Under the pieces are notes generated by a model. It was not told the DNA's origin. It did no database searches and was given only the letters and a program-made list of their open reading frames with translations. From contig JAKBCE010000017.1 in the NCBI GenBank assembly GCA_021808195.1, positions 11,799-75,798 on the forward strand: a DNA stretch of 64,000 nucleotides, read 5' to 3'. Position 1 is the stretch's first letter. Each line of letters opens with the position of its first letter. A program made the translations under genes and the position numbers. The stretch is from Pseudomonadota bacterium (lineage in GTDB: Bacteria > Pseudomonadota > Gammaproteobacteria > Steroidobacterales > Steroidobacteraceae). This document shows positions 17,835 through 27,164 of the stretch, in pieces.

Positions 17835-18764
17835 GTGACCCGCAAGCCCTCCGGCGCAACGCAGCCCATCCCGGCGCACCTGGCGCAGCTGGAAGCCGAA
17901 GCGATTCACATTCTGCGCGAGGCGCTCGCCGAGGCCAATCGTCCGGTGTTGCTCTTCTCCGGGGGCAAGGACTCCACGGTACTCGCCCACCTCGCCTGCC
18001 GAGCGTTCTACCCGGCGGCACCGCCGTTGCCGCTGTTGCACATTGATTCGACCTGGGAATTCCGCTCCCTGCTCGAATTCCGGGACCGCTTCGCCGCCCG
18101 CCACGGCTTCCGTCTCCTCGTCTGGGCCAACGAGGACGGACGGGCCGCCGGCATCAATCCGTTCGAGCATGGTGATCGGTACACCACCGTCATGCGGACC
18201 GAACCACTGAAGCATGCGTTGGATGCCGGTGGCTACGATGTCATTCTCGGGGGTGCGCGCCGAGACGAGGAGCGCTCGCGCGCCAAAGAGCGTGTCGTCT
18301 CGATCCGCGGACCGCAGCACAGCTGGGACCCGCGGCGCCAGCGGCCCGAACTGTGGAATCTCTACAACTTCCGCCTCGGCTCGCAGGAGAGCGCGCGGGT
18401 GTTTCCGCTGTCGAATTGGACCGAGTGTGACGTGCTCGCTTACGCGCTCGCGCGTGAGGTCGAACTCGCTCCGCTTTACTACGCGCGAGCCCGCCCCGTC
18501 GTGCAGCGTGATGGTCAGTGGATCGTCGTCGATGATCAAAAACGCATGCGCTATTGCCCCGGCGAGCGCCCGCTCCGGCGCACCGTGCGCTTTCGCACTC
18601 TCGGTTGCTGGCCGGTCACCGCGGCGAGTCCCTCGGAGGCCCGCTCGTTGCGCGAGGTCCTGGAGGAAACCCTTCGCTCGCGCCGCTCCGAACGTGATGG
18701 GCGGCTCGGTGATCGCGACGCCGGCGGCTCGCTCGAAGAGCAGAAGCGTGAGGGCTACTTCTAA
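17835..18764 (+). CDS. cysD: CysD-like sulfate adenylyltransferase small subunit, without CysN
   Basis: This 309-residue protein belongs to the PAPS reductase/ATP-PPase fold. It has the PP-loop SGGKDST near residue 45, HIDSTWEF, GGARRDEERSRAKERV, and the C-terminal YCPGERPLRRTVRFRTLGCWP typical of CysD. CysD normally works with the GTPase CysN to make APS from sulfate and ATP (or the reverse during sulfur oxidation). No cysN follows; the next gene is a small unknown. It starts (GTG) nine bases after dabA, so it is probably cotranscribed. Function with a distant CysN, or without one, cannot be told from here. Confidence 0.85.
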   Translation: MTRKPSGATQPIPAHLAQLEAEAIHILREALAEANRPVLLFSGGKDSTVLAHLACRAFYPAAPPLPLLHIDSTWEFRSLLEFRDRFAARHGFRLLVWANEDGRAAGINPFEHGDRYTTVMRTEPLKHALDAGGYDVILGGARRDEERSRAKERVVSIRGPQHSWDPRRQRPELWNLYNFRLGSQESARVFPLSNWTECDVLAYALAREVELAPLYYARARPVVQRDGQWIVVDDQKRMRYCPGERPLRRTVRFRTLGCWPVTAASPSEARSLREVLEETLRSRRSERDGRLGDRDAGGSLEEQKREGYF

Positions 18765-18791
18765 CTCAATGCAATCACTGGAGCATAACCA

Positions 18792-19028
18792 ATGGACAGT
18801 CTTGCTGATCTGAACGTACTGCGCACCGAACGGCAAATTCACCGGGCGCTCGCGCATCCGGCGTTAAGTGTCTGGCTCAAAGATGCCTTGCGATCGGCAT
18901 TGACGTGCGAGCCGGAGCGCATCGGCAATGATCTGGAGTTGTTGATGCACCTGCTCGGCCCCTGGGCCGAGGCGCGCATCGCGCAGGCACCGATCCTGCC
19001 GCAGGCCTCTGCGACGCATGGTCCGTGA
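18792..19028 (+). CDS. Small protein of unknown function after cysD
   Basis: A 78-residue, mostly helical and soluble protein (MDSLADLNVLRTERQIHR..., continuing through a Leu-rich segment LELLMHLLGPWAEARI). It begins 27 bases after cysD with GGAG about ten bases before the ATG, and closes the dab-cysD transcription unit. I do not recognise the family. A regulatory or scaffold role in the operon is only a guess. Confidence 0.55.
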   Translation: MDSLADLNVLRTERQIHRALAHPALSVWLKDALRSALTCEPERIGNDLELLMHLLGPWAEARIAQAPILPQASATHGP

Positions 19029-19029
19029 A

Positions 19030-19048
19030 GGTGCGCACCGAGCGCACC
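19030..19048. terminator. Hairpin between the converging dab-cysD and glg operons
   Basis: GGTGCGC and GCGCACC form a 7-bp stem with a 5-base loop just after the small ORF and just before the end of glgX. It lies where two operons converge and could slow transcription from both sides, but no T-run follows, so intrinsic termination is uncertain. Confidence 0.4.
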
Positions 19049-19055
19049 CGGCGTC

Positions 19056-21134
19056 TCAGCGGCTCACGACCGTACCGGCGGTACTGGCGAGCACTGCGAT
19101 CGCATGCGGACCGAGCACATAATCCGAAGATGAATGGACGGGCCGGTCCGTCTCCTCTGGGAAGTCCTCGGGAGCGCCGAGCGCGGTATCGAGCACGCGC
19201 TGCCACTTCCCCGAGGCCTCGACCTGCAGCGCAAATCGCTGCTCGCCGGAGGTGCCATTGATCATGATGTACATATCGCAGTCGCCCTGCGAGGCGCCGC
19301 GCAGATGCACCGCGAGCGTGCGTGACAGTGGCCCCATGTCCACCTCGCGGCCGGTGCCGAACCAGCTCACGTCCTGCCGCCAGAAGCGGCTGCGCCCGAG
19401 CGAGGGGTGCGCTTTGCGAAATCCGATCATGAGCCGAAAGAACCGCAGAATCTCGGCATTCTCCCGGCACAGATCCCAGTTAAGCCAGCTCGTCTCGTTG
19501 TTCTGATTGTACGGGTTGTTGTTGCCGCCCTGGGTCTGCAGGAACTCGTCCCCGGCGCGCAGCATCGGCGTGCCGTTGGCAAGCAGCAACAGCGCGCACA
19601 GATTCTTCGCCTGCCGGTGCCGCAACGCACGCACTGCCGGCGGGGCGCCGGCGTCACCCTCCCAGCCGCTGTTCGAGCAGTAGTTCTCCTCGACGCCGTC
19701 GGTGTTCCCGTGACCGTTCGCTTCGTTGTGCTTGCGGCTGTATGCAAGCAAGTCATACAGCGTGAAGCCATCATGTGCGGAGATGAAATTGACGCTCTGA
19801 TACGCGTGGAACGCGTTCGGCAGATCATCGGGAAACAGATCATCGCTGCCGTAGAGACGTTGCATCAGCGCTGGCACCAGACCCTCATCCCCGCGCACAA
19901 AGCGACGCACATCGTCGCGGAACCGTCCGTTCCACTGCAGCCAGCGGGATGCCGGAAACCCGCGTCCGAGCTGATAGGTACCGACCGCGTCCCATGGTTC
20001 GGCAATCAGGCGCACCCCGCACAATTGCGGCTCGGAGAGAATGTCTCCGAAGATCGGCGGATCAGCGGTGTTGAGCGAACCGTCGGCGTTGCGCGCAAAT
20101 ACCGAAGCGAGATCGAATCGAAAGCCGTCGACGTGCATGTCGTGTGCCCAGAAGCGCAGGCTGTCCACGATCAGCTTGCGCACATAGCGGTTGGCGCAAT
20201 GCAGCGTGTTGCCGGTGCCGGAGAAGTTCTCGTATCGGCCGCCATCTGCTGCCAGCAGATAGTACGTGCTGTTGTCGATGCCTTTGTAACTGTAGAGCGG
20301 GCCGCGCTCATCCCCCTCGCCGGTGTGGTTGTAGACCACATCGAGAATCACCTCGATGTCGGCTGCATGCAGCGCCTTGACCATCGCGCGGAACTCCTCC
20401 AGCTGGGCGTACGGCTCGGCACGGCTCGCGTAACCGTGATGCGGTGCAAAGAAGCTAAGCGGCATGTAACCCCAGAAATTGCCCTCCTGGGGGTCGAACT
20501 GGAACACCGGCATCAATTCCACGGCGGTGACGCCGAGTGCACGCAGATACGGGATCTTCTCGATCACCCCGCGGTAGGTGCCGCGGCTCGCCTGCGACAC
20601 ACCGGAACTGGCGCTGCGCGTGAAGCCCCCGACGTGCAGCTCATAAATCACCAGATCGTGCTGATGCCGCGGGCGCCGATCCTCGCCCCAGTCAAAAGCG
20701 CGGTCCGGGGCATCGAGCACCCCAAGCGGCGCCTGACCGGCGTTCGGGCCGGGGCGGCACGCCGCGGCACGCGCGAAGGCCGGTGGAAAGTACAGCGCCT
20801 TAGCGTACGGATCGAACAGGATCTTGTCCGGATCGAACGCATGACGCTCGAAGCCACCTGCGGAGCGCGGACCGCTCACCCGATAAGCATAGTAGCGTGC
20901 CTGCGGTGCCGCAGCCGCGGCGATCCGACAGTGCCAGATCCGCCCGGACTTATTGCGCAGATAGTCCATGCGGTAGGTGAGTACGGGTCGCGACGGATCG
21001 TGCGCGCCGTAGAGCAACAGCGTGACCTGTTCGGCATGTTTGGAATACAGTGCGAAATTCCACGCGTGCTCAGCGGCGCACCAGCTCGCCCCGAGCGGCA
21101 GTGCCGCACCCTCGCTGTCAGCCCAGTCGCTCAT
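19056..21134 (-). CDS. glgX: Glycogen debranching enzyme GlgX (GH13)
   Basis: This 692-residue enzyme hydrolyses alpha-1,6 branch stubs of limit dextrin left by glycogen phosphorylase. It has an N-terminal CBM48/isoamylase domain and a GH13 barrel with region I DVVYNHTGEG, region II VDGFRFDLAS (nucleophile Asp), region III LIAEPWDAVG (acid Glu) and region IV FISAHDGFTLYDL. Length is normal for the family. It is the last gene of the minus-strand glgP-pgm-glgX unit. Confidence 0.93.
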   Translation of the reverse strand: MSDWADSEGAALPLGASWCAAEHAWNFALYSKHAEQVTLLLYGAHDPSRPVLTYRMDYLRNKSGRIWHCRIAAAAAPQARYYAYRVSGPRSAGGFERHAFDPDKILFDPYAKALYFPPAFARAAACRPGPNAGQAPLGVLDAPDRAFDWGEDRRPRHQHDLVIYELHVGGFTRSASSGVSQASRGTYRGVIEKIPYLRALGVTAVELMPVFQFDPQEGNFWGYMPLSFFAPHHGYASRAEPYAQLEEFRAMVKALHAADIEVILDVVYNHTGEGDERGPLYSYKGIDNSTYYLLAADGGRYENFSGTGNTLHCANRYVRKLIVDSLRFWAHDMHVDGFRFDLASVFARNADGSLNTADPPIFGDILSEPQLCGVRLIAEPWDAVGTYQLGRGFPASRWLQWNGRFRDDVRRFVRGDEGLVPALMQRLYGSDDLFPDDLPNAFHAYQSVNFISAHDGFTLYDLLAYSRKHNEANGHGNTDGVEENYCSNSGWEGDAGAPPAVRALRHRQAKNLCALLLLANGTPMLRAGDEFLQTQGGNNNPYNQNNETSWLNWDLCRENAEILRFFRLMIGFRKAHPSLGRSRFWRQDVSWFGTGREVDMGPLSRTLAVHLRGASQGDCDMYIMINGTSGEQRFALQVEASGKWQRVLDTALGAPEDFPEETDRPVHSSSDYVLGPHAIAVLASTAGTVVSR

Positions 21135-21179
21135 ACCTCTGTCCGTGCGTGCCAGTTGCCCGTTCCGCTCGCGCCGACT

Positions 21180-22829
21180 TCAGGCACCGGCGGTGAGCGC
21201 GCGCGCCACGATGTCACCGGCTTCGCGCACGACCGCCTGCAGATGAGCCTCATCCCGGAAGCTCTCGGCATAAATTTTGTACAGCCGCTCGGTACCCGAA
21301 GGCCGCGCGGCGAACCAGCCGTCACGCGCAATGACCTTCAGCCCGCCGATGGCGGCGTCGTTGCCGGGCGCACGGGTGAGCTTGGCGAGAATCGGCTCGC
21401 CGGCCAACTGCTCCTCCTTCACCTGCTCGGCGGTCATTTTTGCGAGTGCCCGCTTGTCCTCGGGCGATGCGGGCATGTCCTGGCGGATGTAATGAGACTC
21501 CCCGAGGTCTGCGGTGAGCGCCCGATAATGCTCGCTCGGGTCGCGTCCGGTTACGGCGGTAATCTCGGCCGCGAGCAGATCGAGTAGCGGCCCGTCCTTG
21601 TCCGTGGTCCAACTCGCCCCATCGTGCTGCAGGAAGCTCGCCCCGGCGCTCTCCTCGCCTGCGAAGCACAGCGAGCCCTCGGCGAGCCCCGCGGCAAACC
21701 ACTTGAATCCCACCGGCACCTCGTACAGGCGTGCGCCATGGCGGGCCACCACCCGATCGATCATGGCGCTGCTCACCACTGTTTTGCCGACGGCCGCGGT
21801 GCGCTGCCAGTGCGGCCGGTGCGTGAGCAGGTAATCGATCGCCGCTGCCAGATAATGGTTCGGGTTCATCAGCCCCGCCGACGGGGTGACGATGCCGTGC
21901 CGATCCGCGTCGGTGTCATTGCCGAAGGCCAGGCGGTAGCGCTCCTTCAGTTGCACCAGACGCGCCATCGCGTAAGGGCTCGAGCAGTCCATGCGGATCT
22001 TGCCGTCGTGATCGAGGGTCATGAAGGAGAATGTGGCGTCCACCGTGCGGTTGACCACCTCGACCTCAAGGCCGTAGTGTGCGTTGATCGGATCCCAGCA
22101 ATACAGGGCTGCGCCGCCGAGCGGATCGACACCGAGCTTCAGCCCCGCGGCGCGAATCGCCGCCATGTCGATCACCCGGCTCAGGTCGCGTACGTACGGA
22201 TCGATGAAATCGCTCGTGTGCGTCGTTGCGGCGCTACGTGCAGCGGCAAAACTCAGCCGCCGCACCGACCGATTGCCGGTCCTGAGCAGTTCGTTCGCCC
22301 GCGTTTCGATCCACGTAGTCGTCGCCGAATCGGCCGGACCCCCGTGGGGCGGGTTGTACTTGAAGCCGCCATCGGCTGGTGGATTGTGCGATGGGGTGGC
22401 GATCAGCCCATCGACGAGGCGAGTGCTGCGGCCGCGGTTGCGGGTAATGATGGCCCGCGAGAGCACCGGTACCGGGGTAATGCCGGCCCCCGATGCGAGC
22501 ACCGCCTCGACGCCGTTGCCGGCAAGGACTTCCAGCGCCGTACGCTCGGCCGGCAGGGACAGCGCATGGGTGTCCTTGCCGATCAATACCGCCCCGTCGA
22601 TGCCATGGGCGTGTCGATAGTCGCAGACCGCCTGCGTGATGGCGAGAATATGCGCCTCGGTGAACGTGCCATCGAGCGAGGAGCCGCGATGGCCACTGGT
22701 GCCGAACTGCACGCCGCGCGCCGGGTCCGCCACATCCGCCCCCGGCGCATAATAGGCCGCCTCCAGTGCGCGCAGATCCACGAGGTCCTGCGCGCTCGCA
22801 GGCTGTCCTGCCCTTGCATCGATCGTCAT
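21180..22829 (-). CDS. pgm: Phosphoglucomutase (alpha-D-glucose specific)
   Basis: The 549-residue protein interconverts glucose 1- and 6-phosphate. The active-site phosphoserine loop reads TPSHNPPADGG, the metal loop FGNDTDADRHG, and the sugar-binding loop GEESAGASF; the C-terminal phosphate site is RPSGTERLYKIYAES. The chosen start (MTIDARAGQP) is preceded by GGGAGAG; an upstream in-frame Met at 22901 would add 24 residues overlapping glgP. It links glycogen phosphorylase to central metabolism, and sits between glgP and glgX. Confidence 0.93.
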   Translation of the reverse strand: MTIDARAGQPASAQDLVDLRALEAAYYAPGADVADPARGVQFGTSGHRGSSLDGTFTEAHILAITQAVCDYRHAHGIDGAVLIGKDTHALSLPAERTALEVLAGNGVEAVLASGAGITPVPVLSRAIITRNRGRSTRLVDGLIATPSHNPPADGGFKYNPPHGGPADSATTTWIETRANELLRTGNRSVRRLSFAAARSAATTHTSDFIDPYVRDLSRVIDMAAIRAAGLKLGVDPLGGAALYCWDPINAHYGLEVEVVNRTVDATFSFMTLDHDGKIRMDCSSPYAMARLVQLKERYRLAFGNDTDADRHGIVTPSAGLMNPNHYLAAAIDYLLTHRPHWQRTAAVGKTVVSSAMIDRVVARHGARLYEVPVGFKWFAAGLAEGSLCFAGEESAGASFLQHDGASWTTDKDGPLLDLLAAEITAVTGRDPSEHYRALTADLGESHYIRQDMPASPEDKRALAKMTAEQVKEEQLAGEPILAKLTRAPGNDAAIGGLKVIARDGWFAARPSGTERLYKIYAESFRDEAHLQAVVREAGDIVARALTAGA

Positions 22830-22897
22830 CGCTTCGCTCTCCCGGCCCTCACTCGGCTCATCTCGTTGTCCTGCAGGCGTCGTGCACACCGATCGGC

Positions 22898-25357
22898 TCA
22901 ATGCGAGTCATCCCGTTGGCCCGCCGGACTCGGCGGCGAGGGGGAACACGGCCGCACGCTCCAGATCGCCTCGGCGTAACCGCTGATCGCGCGATCGCTC
23001 GAGAACATGCCACTCGCCGCAACGTTGCGGATTGCCCGGGCAAGCCACTCGTTGCGGTTTCGGTACACTGACCCAACCTGCGCCTGTGCCCGCATGTACG
23101 CGCCGAGATCGGCCAGATGCATGTAGTAATCGCCGCTCTTAAGCAGTGTGTCGACAATCGGGGCGAAAATGCCCCGTTCATTGGCGCTGAAGTGATCCTG
23201 TGCAATAAGATCGAGCGCCGCGCGGGTCTGCGGCTCATGGGCATAGTGCCAATGCGGGTCGTACCACGGCCGGCTCGCCGCCACCTGCTCGGCCGTCAGC
23301 CCGAAGAGGAAACAATTCTCCTCACCGGCCTGCTCGGCAATCTCGATCGTCGCCCCATCCCGTGTGCCAACCGTGAGCGCCCCATTCAGCATGAACTTCA
23401 TGTTGCTCGTACCGCTTGCCTCATAGCCCGCGGTGGAGATTTGCTCGGACACATCGCTCGCCGGAATCAGCCGCTCGGCGAGCGTCACGCCGTAATCGGG
23501 CAGGAACACCACCTTCAGCCGTGCGCGAACTGCCGGATCGGCCTCGATCACGGCGGCAACATTGTTGATCAGCTTGATGATGAGCTTCGCCAGCGCGTAA
23601 GCGGGCGCCGCCTTACCGGCGAAGAAGAACGTGCGCGGTGGTTCACCGTCGGCCGCCCAGCCGTTGCGCATCCGATCGTAGAGAATGATGATGTGCAGCA
23701 CATTCAGCAGCTGGCGCTTGTATTCGTGGATGCGCTTGATCTGACTGTCGAAAATGGACTCCGGGTCGATGGCTTGACCGGTCGCTTCCTTCAGCCACTG
23801 CACAAAGCGCAGTTTCGCATCTCGCCTCGCCTGTGCGAAATGCTCTCGAAAACCGGCATCCTCGGCGAGTGGCCGCAGAGCCTGCAGCCGGCTGAGTTCG
23901 GTGATCCAGCCCTCACCGATGGCCCCGGTGATCAGACGGGCGAGCCCCGGGTTCGCCACGAGCAGCCAGCGCCGCGGCGTGACGCCGTTCGTCTCATTGC
24001 GAAAGCGCTCCGGGTACATCTCGGCGAAGTCCGTGAGCGTGCGGCGGCGCAGCAGCTCACTGTGTATCGCTGACACACCGTTGGTGCTGTGCGAGCCCAG
24101 CACCGCCAAATGTGCCATGCGCACCGCCTTGCGCGGTTGCTCCTCGATGAGGCTCATGCGCTGCGCGCGTGCCTCGTCGGCCGGAAAGCGCGCGCGCACC
24201 GTCTCGAGGAAACGTCGGTTGATCTCGTAAATGATGTCAAGCTGACGCGGCAAGGCAAGCTCGAACAGTTCGGTCGGCCAGCGCTCCAGGGCCTCGGGCA
24301 GCAGGGTGTGATTGGTGTACGCAAGCGTCCGTACCGTCAGATCCCATGCCTGCTCCCAGCCGAGGTGGGCCTCATCGAGGAGAATGCGCATCAACTCCGC
24401 GACCGCCATGGCCGGATGGGTATCGTTCAGCTGGATCGCCACCTGCTGCGGAAGCATCCGCCAGTCCTCGTGGGCCCGGCGAAAGCGACGCACGATGTCG
24501 GCCAGCGAGCAGGACACCAGGAAATACTCCTGCAGAAACCGCAGGTGTCGCCCGGCGGATGTCATGTCGTCCGGATACAGAACGCGGGTGAGATTCTCCG
24601 CCAGGATCTTGTCGTGGACAGCACCGAAGAAATCACCGTGATTGAACTCATCGAGATCGAAGTAGTCCGGCGCGTTCGCCTCCCACAGACGCAAGGTATT
24701 GACCGTGTGGGCGCCAAAGCCCACCACCGGTCTATCGTACGGCACGCCGCGCAAGGTCGCTCCACGCTGATCGGACAGCACCGCAGCGCCTTCTTCGAAC
24801 CGCAGCGTGCAATGGATGTGTGTCTCGATCGCCTGCTCGGGACGGACGATCTCCCACGGATCCTGCCGGCGCAGCCAGTTGTCCGGATGCTCCTCCTGCC
24901 AACCGTTGACCAGCGTCTGGCGGAAAATCCCGTACTCGTAGCGCAATCCGTAGCCGATCGCCGGAATCTGCAGTGTCGCCAGGGAGTCTAGGAAGCAGGC
25001 CGCGAGGCGGCCCAGGCCGCCGTTGCCGAGTCCGGCGTCCGGCTCCGCCGCGCTCACCCGCTCGAAATCGATGCCGCGGCGCTGCAGCATCTCGCGCACC
25101 CGCGGCTCAATGCGCAGATTGACCACGTTATTCTGCAGCGAACGACCGAGCAGATATTCGAGCGAGAAATAGTAGACTCGCTTCGGCTGCAGCTCCTCAT
25201 AAATCTGATCCGTGTGCAACCAGCGTGCACCGATCTGCTCGCGCAGCGCCGCAGCGATGGCCTCGAAGCGCTGTCGATCGCTCGCCGCAGCCGGCGTTAC
25301 GAGCTGATCGAACTCGAGATGACGCTCGAACGACTCGCCGAGATCCAGATCGTCCAT
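22898..25357 (-). CDS. glgP: Glycogen/starch phosphorylase
   Basis: This 819-residue enzyme (GT35) releases glucose 1-phosphate from glycogen. The pyridoxal-phosphate region EASGTSNMKFMLNGALTVGT contains the Lys that binds the cofactor, and the N terminus has the family's KRVYYFSLEYLLGRSLQNN. The start at 25357 (MDDLDLGE) gives the usual family length; an in-frame Met at 25435 with GGTGGG upstream is an alternative. It leads the operon glgP-pgm-glgX, so stored glycogen is degraded by co-expressed enzymes. No glycogen synthesis genes are in the window. Confidence 0.92.
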   Translation of the reverse strand: MDDLDLGESFERHLEFDQLVTPAAASDRQRFEAIAAALREQIGARWLHTDQIYEELQPKRVYYFSLEYLLGRSLQNNVVNLRIEPRVREMLQRRGIDFERVSAAEPDAGLGNGGLGRLAACFLDSLATLQIPAIGYGLRYEYGIFRQTLVNGWQEEHPDNWLRRQDPWEIVRPEQAIETHIHCTLRFEEGAAVLSDQRGATLRGVPYDRPVVGFGAHTVNTLRLWEANAPDYFDLDEFNHGDFFGAVHDKILAENLTRVLYPDDMTSAGRHLRFLQEYFLVSCSLADIVRRFRRAHEDWRMLPQQVAIQLNDTHPAMAVAELMRILLDEAHLGWEQAWDLTVRTLAYTNHTLLPEALERWPTELFELALPRQLDIIYEINRRFLETVRARFPADEARAQRMSLIEEQPRKAVRMAHLAVLGSHSTNGVSAIHSELLRRRTLTDFAEMYPERFRNETNGVTPRRWLLVANPGLARLITGAIGEGWITELSRLQALRPLAEDAGFREHFAQARRDAKLRFVQWLKEATGQAIDPESIFDSQIKRIHEYKRQLLNVLHIIILYDRMRNGWAADGEPPRTFFFAGKAAPAYALAKLIIKLINNVAAVIEADPAVRARLKVVFLPDYGVTLAERLIPASDVSEQISTAGYEASGTSNMKFMLNGALTVGTRDGATIEIAEQAGEENCFLFGLTAEQVAASRPWYDPHWHYAHEPQTRAALDLIAQDHFSANERGIFAPIVDTLLKSGDYYMHLADLGAYMRAQAQVGSVYRNRNEWLARAIRNVAASGMFSSDRAISGYAEAIWSVRPCSPSPPSPAGQRDDSH

Positions 25358-26009
25358 AAGCACTCGCTGCGCACAGTGATTCACTGGGTGCACGCCTGCT
25401 CTGTCGCCCTCGGCATGCGCCGTCCTCCGCACCATGGGCCCACCGCGCAACACCGCGCACGGTACGGCGATTGAGTCCACTGCGCCAACGTTAGCCCGTC
25501 CGCCCGATTGCGTCCAGCGCCGGCACGATGGCTGCGCCGGCGCACGACTCCAAACGGCACGCGCTCTGCAGAGCAAGATGAGAAGGCGACGCAGTCGGCA
25601 AATCGCGGTTCGGAAAATGCGGATAGAAATCCGGCCCCGCCTCGGCGATGCTTTTGAATGAGTGTGCCCGCGCGTGCGCTTCGCGGATGTCGGTCATCGA
25701 GCCCATTCTCGGGACGCCGCCGCCGTGCTTGCACCAGCATTTCGCTGTACGAGGGCCAGCATACCTAGGCGCATTACGGGTCGGGACATGGACGCCATGG
25801 CCGGCAGCATTGGCGAGTCGGTTCGCGATGAGCGCATCCGGGCCCGTGTCGGCGAGGCACGGCACCTCGGGCGCGAGCTGCTCGCGGTGAGTGCGCCGCT
25901 CATGCGACTGACGGCGGCCACAGGTCTTCGCATAGTCGAGGAGCGGCATGATCTGCGCTTCATTCGGGCAAGGTTCGAACAACGCAGAAGTTTCCGGCGG
26001 CCGGTCGCC
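25358..26009. other. Intergenic region upstream of glgP, no gene supported
   Basis: About 650 bases separate glgP from the CapA-like gene. Several frames stay open but have no recognisable domains, no convincing ribosome binding site and poor start codons. The region probably holds the glgP promoter and possibly remnants of a lost gene. I see no clear repeat or RNA gene. Confidence 0.4.
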
Positions 26010-27158
26010 TTACCAGTCGACTCTGAGCGTCCCATCGGTATCGAGCCAGACGTGAGTGCCAAACGCACGGCTTTCGCGATCCAGGGTGTGACATAACCAT
26101 GCCGACTGTGCCGCATCGGACGCCTCGAGGCGAAAGCAATGCCTTCGCAGCGGCACCATCCGCAGCTGCGTGAGTTTGCCGCTCAGCGCATCGAGCAGCG
26201 GGAAATACATCAGCGTCAGCTCTGGCCGGAACCGCTCGTAACCGCCAATGCCCTCGTAGTCGTTGATGAAATCCCCGCAACCATAGAGAATCAGACGGTT
26301 CCGATACACCTCCAACCCTCTGGGGTGGTGCGAGGAATGGCCATGAACCAGATCGACGGAACCCCGATCGATCAGCTCATGCGCAAAGCGCCGTTGCGCT
26401 CCTGACAGCCGATATCCCCAGTTGTCGCCCCAGTGGATGGATAGCACCACGCGATCAGCCGGTCCGCGTGTGCTGTCGATCTGTCGCGCGAGACACTCGG
26501 CGCTGCGTGCGGAGGCATCCGGGAGCCAGTTCACCCCGGCGCGCTCGCGCCCGGCCCGCCAGGTCGCCGGCACCCCGCTACTGGGCAGCGCGACCCCGTA
26601 GACGAGGACTCGCGAGCCGCCCCGCAGCACCAGGATCGCCGGCGCGGATGCCTCGCGCAGCCCATTGCCTGCGCCCGTGGTGAGGATGCCGGCCGCATGC
26701 AACGTCTGCAGAGTCTCTGTCAGTCCCGCGCGACCCCAGTCGAGCACGTGATTGTTGGCGAGCACGCAGCAGTCCAGTCCGGCAGCGACCAGACAGCCGA
26801 TATTCTCCGGGTTCATCCGATAATGAATCGGTTTGTCTGTCGAGGCCGCGGCGCTGCGTGTCACTGCGGTCTCCAGGTTACCGATGCGCACATCCGGCGC
26901 GGCTTGCTCCAGTCGCTCGAGCGCCGCCCCCCAGATATAGTTCGAGCCGACATGGCGCGCCAGTGCGGCGCAGCGCCGTTCGGCGAGCTGCACGTATTGG
27001 AGCGCAGAGCGCGCACAGGGCTCGAGGAGCCGAGGATCGCTCGGCGCGGCGAGGATCTGGTCGATGCCGCGGCCGGTCATGAGATCGCCACAGAGGAACA
27101 TCCGGATGCTGCCGGCGGCTGCGCCGGCATCGTCTGCATTCCGGTCGCAGCGGGCCAT
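26010..27158 (-). CDS. CapA/PgsA-family metallophosphatase
   Basis: The 382-residue protein belongs to the bacterial capsule-synthesis (PGA_cap) branch of metallophosphatases. Metal-site motifs are present: FLCGDLM, RIGNLETAVT, VLANNHVLDWG, LSIHWGDNWGY and LVHGHSSHHPRGLEVY. No signal peptide is visible, unlike poly-gamma-glutamate CapA proteins, so it is probably cytoplasmic. It starts six bases after rtcB, with AGGA before the ATG, and belongs to the archease-rtcB unit. The link suggests a role on RNA ends or nucleotides rather than capsule, which is inference. Confidence 0.8.
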   Translation of the reverse strand: MARCDRNADDAGAAAGSIRMFLCGDLMTGRGIDQILAAPSDPRLLEPCARSALQYVQLAERRCAALARHVGSNYIWGAALERLEQAAPDVRIGNLETAVTRSAAASTDKPIHYRMNPENIGCLVAAGLDCCVLANNHVLDWGRAGLTETLQTLHAAGILTTGAGNGLREASAPAILVLRGGSRVLVYGVALPSSGVPATWRAGRERAGVNWLPDASARSAECLARQIDSTRGPADRVVLSIHWGDNWGYRLSGAQRRFAHELIDRGSVDLVHGHSSHHPRGLEVYRNRLILYGCGDFINDYEGIGGYERFRPELTLMYFPLLDALSGKLTQLRMVPLRRHCFRLEASDAAQSAWLCHTLDRESRAFGTHVWLDTDGTLRVDW

Positions 27159-27164
27159 CGGCGC

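Noticed and set aside
16920..18857. 645-codon minus-strand frame across dabA and cysD
   Set aside because: Antisense to two genes with intact motifs; composition is that of a shadow frame.
19407..21587. 726-codon plus-strand frame across glgX and pgm
   Set aside because: Antisense to glgX, whose catalytic motifs are complete; no domain and no start signal.
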